NCBI GenBank assembly: GCA_910822395.1
Contig: OU365335.1
Coordinates: 372,001-436,000 of the forward strand
Source of the DNA: Pseudoclavibacter triregionum
GTDB lineage: Bacteria; Actinomycetota; Actinomycetes; Actinomycetales; Microbacteriaceae
Length of the DNA stretch: 64,000 nucleotides
Reading direction: 5' to 3'
Under the pieces are notes generated by a model that was given only the letters and a program-made list of their open reading frames with translations, searched no databases and was not told the origin of the DNA. Made by a program: the position numbers and the translations under genes. This document shows positions 60,451-64,000 of the stretch, one piece after another; position 1 is the stretch's first letter, and each line of letters starts with the position of its first letter.

Positions 60451-62480
60451 CGCCGCCCGCCCGAGCGCTGCGGCACGCGCTCGACGCGCGGCCCCAGGGT
60501 CGAGGTGACGACGTGCTCGGGCACCTGGCTCCAGCGCGCCCACTCGCGGATCGTCGGGTCCTGCGGCCGCGAGCCGAAGACGACGACGCCGACCCCCGGC
60601 CACACGTCGAGGTCGCCGAGGTCGACGACGCACTGGTCCATGGCGACCCGGCCGACGATCGGCACGCGCACGCCGCCGACGGCGACCACGGCACGGCCGC
60701 CCGCGCGGCGCGGGATGGCATCCGCGTAGCCGATCGGGACGAGCCCGAGCGTCGTCGCCCCCGGCGCGACCCACTCGTGCCCGTACGAGACGCCCTGCCC
60801 CGCCTGCACGCGCTTCACCGCGACGAGCTCCGTCAGGAGCGACATGAGCGGCCGCGCGGGCTCGGCCGGGTCGAAGCCGTAGAGCGCGCGCGAGGAGGCC
60901 GGCGGGTTCGGGTCGACGACGAGGTCGCCGCCCTGGCCGCGGCGGCCGCACTCCTCGGCGTCGCGCGCCGTGCGGACGAGCGGCCGCAGCCCCGCCGTGC
61001 GGATGAGCGGCACGAGGTCGAGCGCGCCGTGCCCGTACGCGTCGGCGCTCACGTCGACGAGGTCGGCGCCCCGGTCGGTGCGGCCGCGCGCGCGCGCCGC
61101 GAGGTCGCGGAGCCGCTCGCGCGCGAGGTCGAGGTCGATCCGGGCGTGGCGGATGGGCGCGAGGCGAGGCGTCGAGGGATCCTCGAGCGGCGGCCACGGC
61201 ACGAGCACGCGCTCCTCGGGCGCCTCCGGCAGGTAGCGGCGGACGTGGCGGCGCGAGAAGCGCGTCGGGATCTCGTAGTTGATGGTGCGCCCGGCGGCGG
61301 CCCACGCGTCGGCGTCCGCGCTGCGGCTGAGCGGGTCGATGACGGCAAGGACGGGCGCGGGCTCGCCGGCGGCGGAGGGGGCGGCGCCCAGGACGGTCGG
61401 CTCGGCGGCCTCCTCGAGGGCGCTCGGGCCCTGTCCGCCATCGCGCTCGACGTCGGCGGTCATGGCTCCGGCGGTCATGGCTCCGGCGGTCATGGCTCCG
61501 GCGGTCGCTGCGCCGGCGGTCGCCTGCGCGACCGCGCCCGGCACCTCGACGAGCTCCACGACCGTCTCGACGTCGCGCACCTCGGACGCGCGCCAGCGGC
61601 GGCCGAGCTCGTCGGCGAACGAGATCCGGCCCGGCCCGATCGGCGGCAGCCCGTCGACGAGCCCGAGCTCGACGACGCGCTCGGCCGGGCGCCCGCGAGA
61701 GGGCGCGCGCTCGACGACCGGGGCCTCGACGCGCAGCGCCTGGCGCAGGGGCAGCTCGAGCGGACGCTCCGGCCCGAAGGGCGAGAGCCCGTACGCGCTC
61801 ACGCCGAGGCGCACGAGGTCGTAGCGCGCGGCGGGGTTCGCGATCGCGCCCGCGGAGGCGGCGATGTGGCGTACCTCGGGGCGCAGGCCCGCACGCTCGG
61901 CAGTGGCCACAGCGAGGTCGAACTGGGCGAGCTGGGCGGCGTCGGCGTCCTCGCTCGTGCCCGAGAGGTGGCTCATGATGCCGCGGCAGCGCACGGCGCC
62001 GCGGCGCTCGAGCTCGGCGAGCTGGCGGAAGAGCTCGGCCCACTCGTGCGGCATGGCGCCGTTGCGGCCGAGGCCCGTGTCGACCTTGACGTGGACGCCC
62101 ACGACCGCGGCGTGCCGGCCGCGGCGAGGGTCCTCGGCGGCCTCGGCGAGGAGGGCGAGCTGGCCCATCGAGGAGACGGCGAGGTCGAGCTCGGCGGCGA
62201 AGGCCGAGAACCAGGTCGTGCCCGGCGAGTGGATCCACGCGAGGATCGGCGTCTCGAGGCCGCCCGCGCGCAGGGCGACGCCCTCGGCCGCGTCCGCGAC
62301 GCCGAGCCAGCTCGCGCCGGCCTCGACGGCGGCGCGCGCGACGGGCAGCATGCCGTGGCCGTAGGCGTCCGCCTTCACGACGGCGAGGAGCGGGGTCCGG
62401 ACGGCGTCGGCGACGGCGCGGATGTTGGTGCGGATCGCGTCGAGGTCGACGCTCGCCGAGGGGAGGCGCTCGGGGGACAT
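60447..62480 (-). CDS. alr: Alanine racemase, tandem-duplicated and complementary in its active site
   Basis: Interconverts L- and D-alanine for peptidoglycan; 677 residues, against ~370-400 usually. Repeat 1 (about 1-420) has the PLP-lysine barrel, VVKADAYGHG (K36), but its C-terminal domain reads GLVDGLP at 273-279 where GYADGLP is expected, so the catalytic Tyr is Leu. Repeat 2 (about 445-677) begins DVSADAYGHG (S478 replaces Lys), lacks most of its barrel, but has GVSYGHEW (~565) and GYADAIP (Y585), RVAMDQ and the C-terminal domain. A (GAMTA)n linker lies at about 328-341. In Alr the active site combines Lys of one subunit and Tyr of another, so halves may pair. ATG 62480 follows GAGGAGCC. 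Confidence 0.9.
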   Translation of the reverse strand: MSPERLPSASVDLDAIRTNIRAVADAVRTPLLAVVKADAYGHGMLPVARAAVEAGASWLGVADAAEGVALRAGGLETPILAWIHSPGTTWFSAFAAELDLAVSSMGQLALLAEAAEDPRRGRHAAVVGVHVKVDTGLGRNGAMPHEWAELFRQLAELERRGAVRCRGIMSHLSGTSEDADAAQLAQFDLAVATAERAGLRPEVRHIAASAGAIANPAARYDLVRLGVSAYGLSPFGPERPLELPLRQALRVEAPVVERAPSRGRPAERVVELGLVDGLPPIGPGRISFADELGRRWRASEVRDVETVVELVEVPGAVAQATAGAATAGAMTAGAMTAGAMTADVERDGGQGPSALEEAAEPTVLGAAPSAAGEPAPVLAVIDPLSRSADADAWAAAGRTINYEIPTRFSRRHVRRYLPEAPEERVLVPWPPLEDPSTPRLAPIRHARIDLDLARERLRDLAARARGRTDRGADLVDVSADAYGHGALDLVPLIRTAGLRPLVRTARDAEECGRRGQGGDLVVDPNPPASSRALYGFDPAEPARPLMSLLTELVAVKRVQAGQGVSYGHEWVAPGATTLGLVPIGYADAIPRRAGGRAVVAVGGVRVPIVGRVAMDQCVVDLGDLDVWPGVGVVVFGSRPQDPTIREWARWSQVPEHVVTSTLGPRVERVPQRSGGRR
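61454..61498 (-). repeat. 15-bp tandem repeat inside alr
   Basis: Three exact copies of a 15-base unit (CGGCGGTCATGGCTC on the plus strand) encode the GAMTA linker repeats within the first half of the protein. Confidence 0.85.
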
Positions 62481-62565
62481 GCGGGGATGGCTCCTCGGTC
62501 GGATGGGTCGGATCAGGGGGTCCGATGCCGGGCGTGCCGCGGCGCGACCAGGCTACGCCGCCAGG

Positions 62566-63033
62566 CTATGCCGCCGAGGTCGGCGGCGGCCCGGAGGCGG
62601 CGCCCCCGCTCGGCGGCGCGGCGCGTTCCGCGACGACGAAGGCGATCGCGACCGGCCCATCGTGGGTCATCGAGAGGTGGAGCGCGCAGATGCCGCGGCG
62701 CTCGAGCTCCCGGGCGAGCCGCGGGCCGCGCGCGAAGGCGGGCTCGCCGCCGTCGCGCCGGACGACCTCGAGGTCGAGCAGCGAGATGCCGCCGAGGCCG
62801 CCGATCGCCTTCATGGCCGCCTCGCGCGCGGCCCAGCGGGCGGCGAGCGAGCGCGGCGGCAGCTCCCGCTCCCCCGGCGCGAAGACGCGCTCGAGGAAGC
62901 GGGGCGAGCGCTCGATCGCGCCCTCGAGGCGCGTGACGTCGACGACGTCGACTCCGATGCCGGCGATGGCGCCGGAGGCGGCCGGGAGGCCGGGCACCCC
63001 GGGCATCCCGGCCGGCCCCGACGCGAGCGTCAT
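62566..63033 (-). CDS. acpS: Holo-[acyl-carrier-protein] synthase
   Basis: Attaches the phosphopantetheine arm to acyl carrier protein; 155 residues. AGIGVDVVDVTRLEGAI has the metal-binding Asp, and RWAAREAAMKAIGG has the Glu; LSMTHDGPVAIAFVV is the C-terminal strand. The first ~20 residues are a variable lead, so ATG 63033 is one choice; the first conserved residues start at about residue 24. Downstream of glmS and upstream of alr on the same strand. Confidence 0.9.
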   Translation of the reverse strand: MTLASGPAGMPGVPGLPAASGAIAGIGVDVVDVTRLEGAIERSPRFLERVFAPGERELPPRSLAARWAAREAAMKAIGGLGGISLLDLEVVRRDGGEPAFARGPRLARELERRGICALHLSMTHDGPVAIAFVVAERAAPPSGGAASGPPPTSAA

Positions 63034-63043
63034 GCGACGACCG

Positions 63044-64000
63044 CTACTCGACCGTGACCGACTTCGCGAGGTTGCGCGGCTGGTCGACGTCGAGGCCCTT
63101 CGCGGTCGAGAGCTCGAGGGCGAAGACCTGCAGCGGCACGACCGCGAGGAGCGGCTCGAAGTACGGGCTCGTCGGCGGCACGCCGATGACCTCGTCCGCG
63201 AACGGCAGCACGGCCGCGTCGCCGGCCTCGCAGACCGCGAGCACGCGGGCGCCGCGGGCGCGGATCTCCTGGATGTTCGAGACGACCTTCGGGTGGAGCG
63301 TGTCGTCGTGGCGCGGGCTCGGCACGAGCACGAACACCGGCTGGCCCGGCTCGATGAGCGCGATCGGGCCGTGCTTGAGCTCGCCCGCGGCGAAGCCTTC
63401 GGCGTGGATGTACGCGATCTCCTTGAGCTTGAGCGCGCCCTCGAGCGCGATCGGGTAGCCCACGTTGCGGCCGAGGTAGAGGACGGACCGGGTGTCGGCC
63501 ATCCACATCGCGAGCTCCTTGATGCGCGGGCGCACCTCGAGGACCGTCCGGATCTTCTCCGGGACGGTGACGAGCTCCTCGAGCAGCTCCCGCTCGAGCT
63601 CGGCGTCGAGCGTGCCGCGGACGTGGCCCGCGTGGATGCCGAGGAGGTACAGCGCCGTGATCTGGGCGAGGAACGCCTTCGTCGAGGCGACGGCGACCTC
63701 GGGGCCGGCGTGCGTGTAGATGACGGCGTCCGACTCGCGCGGGATCGTCGCGCCCTGCGTGTTGCAGATCGAGAGCGTCTTCGCGCCGCGCTCGCGGGCG
63801 TAGCGGACGGCCATCAGCGTGTCCATCGTCTCGCCCGACTGCGAGATCGAGACGACGAGGGTGCGCTCGTCGAGCACGGGGTTGCGGTAGCGGAACTCGT
63901 GCGCGAGCTCGATCGAGACGGGGAAGCGGGCCCAGGCCTCGAGGCCGTAGGCGCCGGCCATGCCGGCGTAGGAGGCCGTGCCGCAGGCGATGACGACGAC
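63044..64000 (-). CDS. glmS: Glucosamine-6-phosphate synthase, C-terminal part (gene runs off the right edge)
   Basis: Makes glucosamine-6-phosphate from fructose-6-phosphate and glutamine for cell-wall precursors. Only the last 318 residues are present: the two SIS isomerase domains. VIACGTASYAGMAGAYGLE, SISQSGETMDTLMAVRYARERG, LGRNVGYPIALEGALKLKEI, HAEGFAAGELKHGPIALIE and the end PRNLAKSVTVE are diagnostic. The N-terminal glutaminase domain lies outside the window. Confidence 0.94.
   Translation of the reverse strand, partial: VVVIACGTASYAGMAGAYGLEAWARFPVSIELAHEFRYRNPVLDERTLVVSISQSGETMDTLMAVRYARERGAKTLSICNTQGATIPRESDAVIYTHAGPEVAVASTKAFLAQITALYLLGIHAGHVRGTLDAELERELLEELVTVPEKIRTVLEVRPRIKELAMWMADTRSVLYLGRNVGYPIALEGALKLKEIAYIHAEGFAAGELKHGPIALIEPGQPVFVLVPSPRHDDTLHPKVVSNIQEIRARGARVLAVCEAGDAAVLPFADEVIGVPPTSPYFEPLLAVVPLQVFALELSTAKGLDVDQPRNLAKSVTVE

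Overview
The window is very GC-rich, dense, bacterial chromosomal DNA that looks like a high-GC actinobacterium, most likely Micrococcales and probably family Microbacteriaceae. The reasons are the gene order purH-purN-DUF6350-sucD-sucC-pcrA, a stand-alone groES with a CIRCE operator next to tsaB/rimI-tsaD, a GuaB3 paralogue beside guaB, many leaderless genes with TAGNNT-type -10 boxes, and WXG-type secretion proteins. The genus cannot be fixed from the sequence. No rRNA, tRNA, CRISPR, phage or insertion sequence was seen. A truncated mntH lies at the left edge and a truncated glmS at the right edge.

Layout. 0-9 kb: NRAMP transporter, a NUDIX-PIN-like fusion, a DEAD-box helicase, a galactokinase-like GHMP kinase, then glyA-folD under a ZTP riboswitch, and a membrane-anchored protein. 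9-19 kb: proline catabolism (putA with a divergent LysR regulator), an MFS exporter, purU, and a fused anthranilate synthase TrpE-TrpG. 19-23 kb: an acidic protein built of about 28 EF-hand-like 13-residue repeats, next to a ParA/MinD-like ATPase. 23-38 kb: mdh, a GNAT enzyme, a membrane-DDAH fusion, purH, purN, DUF6350, sucCD, pcrA, GDPD. 38-47 kb: Bax-inhibitor-like protein, EamA transporter, guaA, DUF3817, SURF1, glpD, guaB3. 47-52 kb: a rearranged toxin-immunity locus between guaB3 and guaB, then a rarD gene broken by a stop codon. 52-64 kb: groES, a THUMP-like methyltransferase, three low-complexity membrane proteins, and a coupled cluster rimI-tsaD/tsaB/tsaE/alr/acpS/glmS for tRNA t6A, cell wall and lipid synthesis.

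Functional threads. One-carbon and purine metabolism recurs (glyA, folD, purU, purH, purN, guaA, guaB, guaB3). The ZTP riboswitch is the visible regulatory link, because ZTP rises when 10-formyl-THF is short. TCA and respiration genes (mdh, sucCD, glpD, SURF1) and proline oxidation supply central energy metabolism.

Most notable observations. (1) The alanine racemase is a 677-residue tandem duplication. Repeat 1 keeps the PLP lysine but has lost the catalytic tyrosine. Repeat 2 has lost the lysine and most of its barrel but keeps the tyrosine, so one intact active site could form only by combining the two halves. (2) The guaB3-guaB interval holds a WXG-toxin gene with an in-frame TGA, two immunity genes, an orphan toxin tail abutting the guaB stop, and relics of guaB3 and perhaps guaB, which reads as a toxin-immunity duplication scar. 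(3) The calcium-binding-type repeat protein has no secretion signal. (4) Two convergent gene pairs or intergenic gaps carry a related ~125-bp element with inverted ends. All functional calls come from reading the translated sequence; no database search was run.
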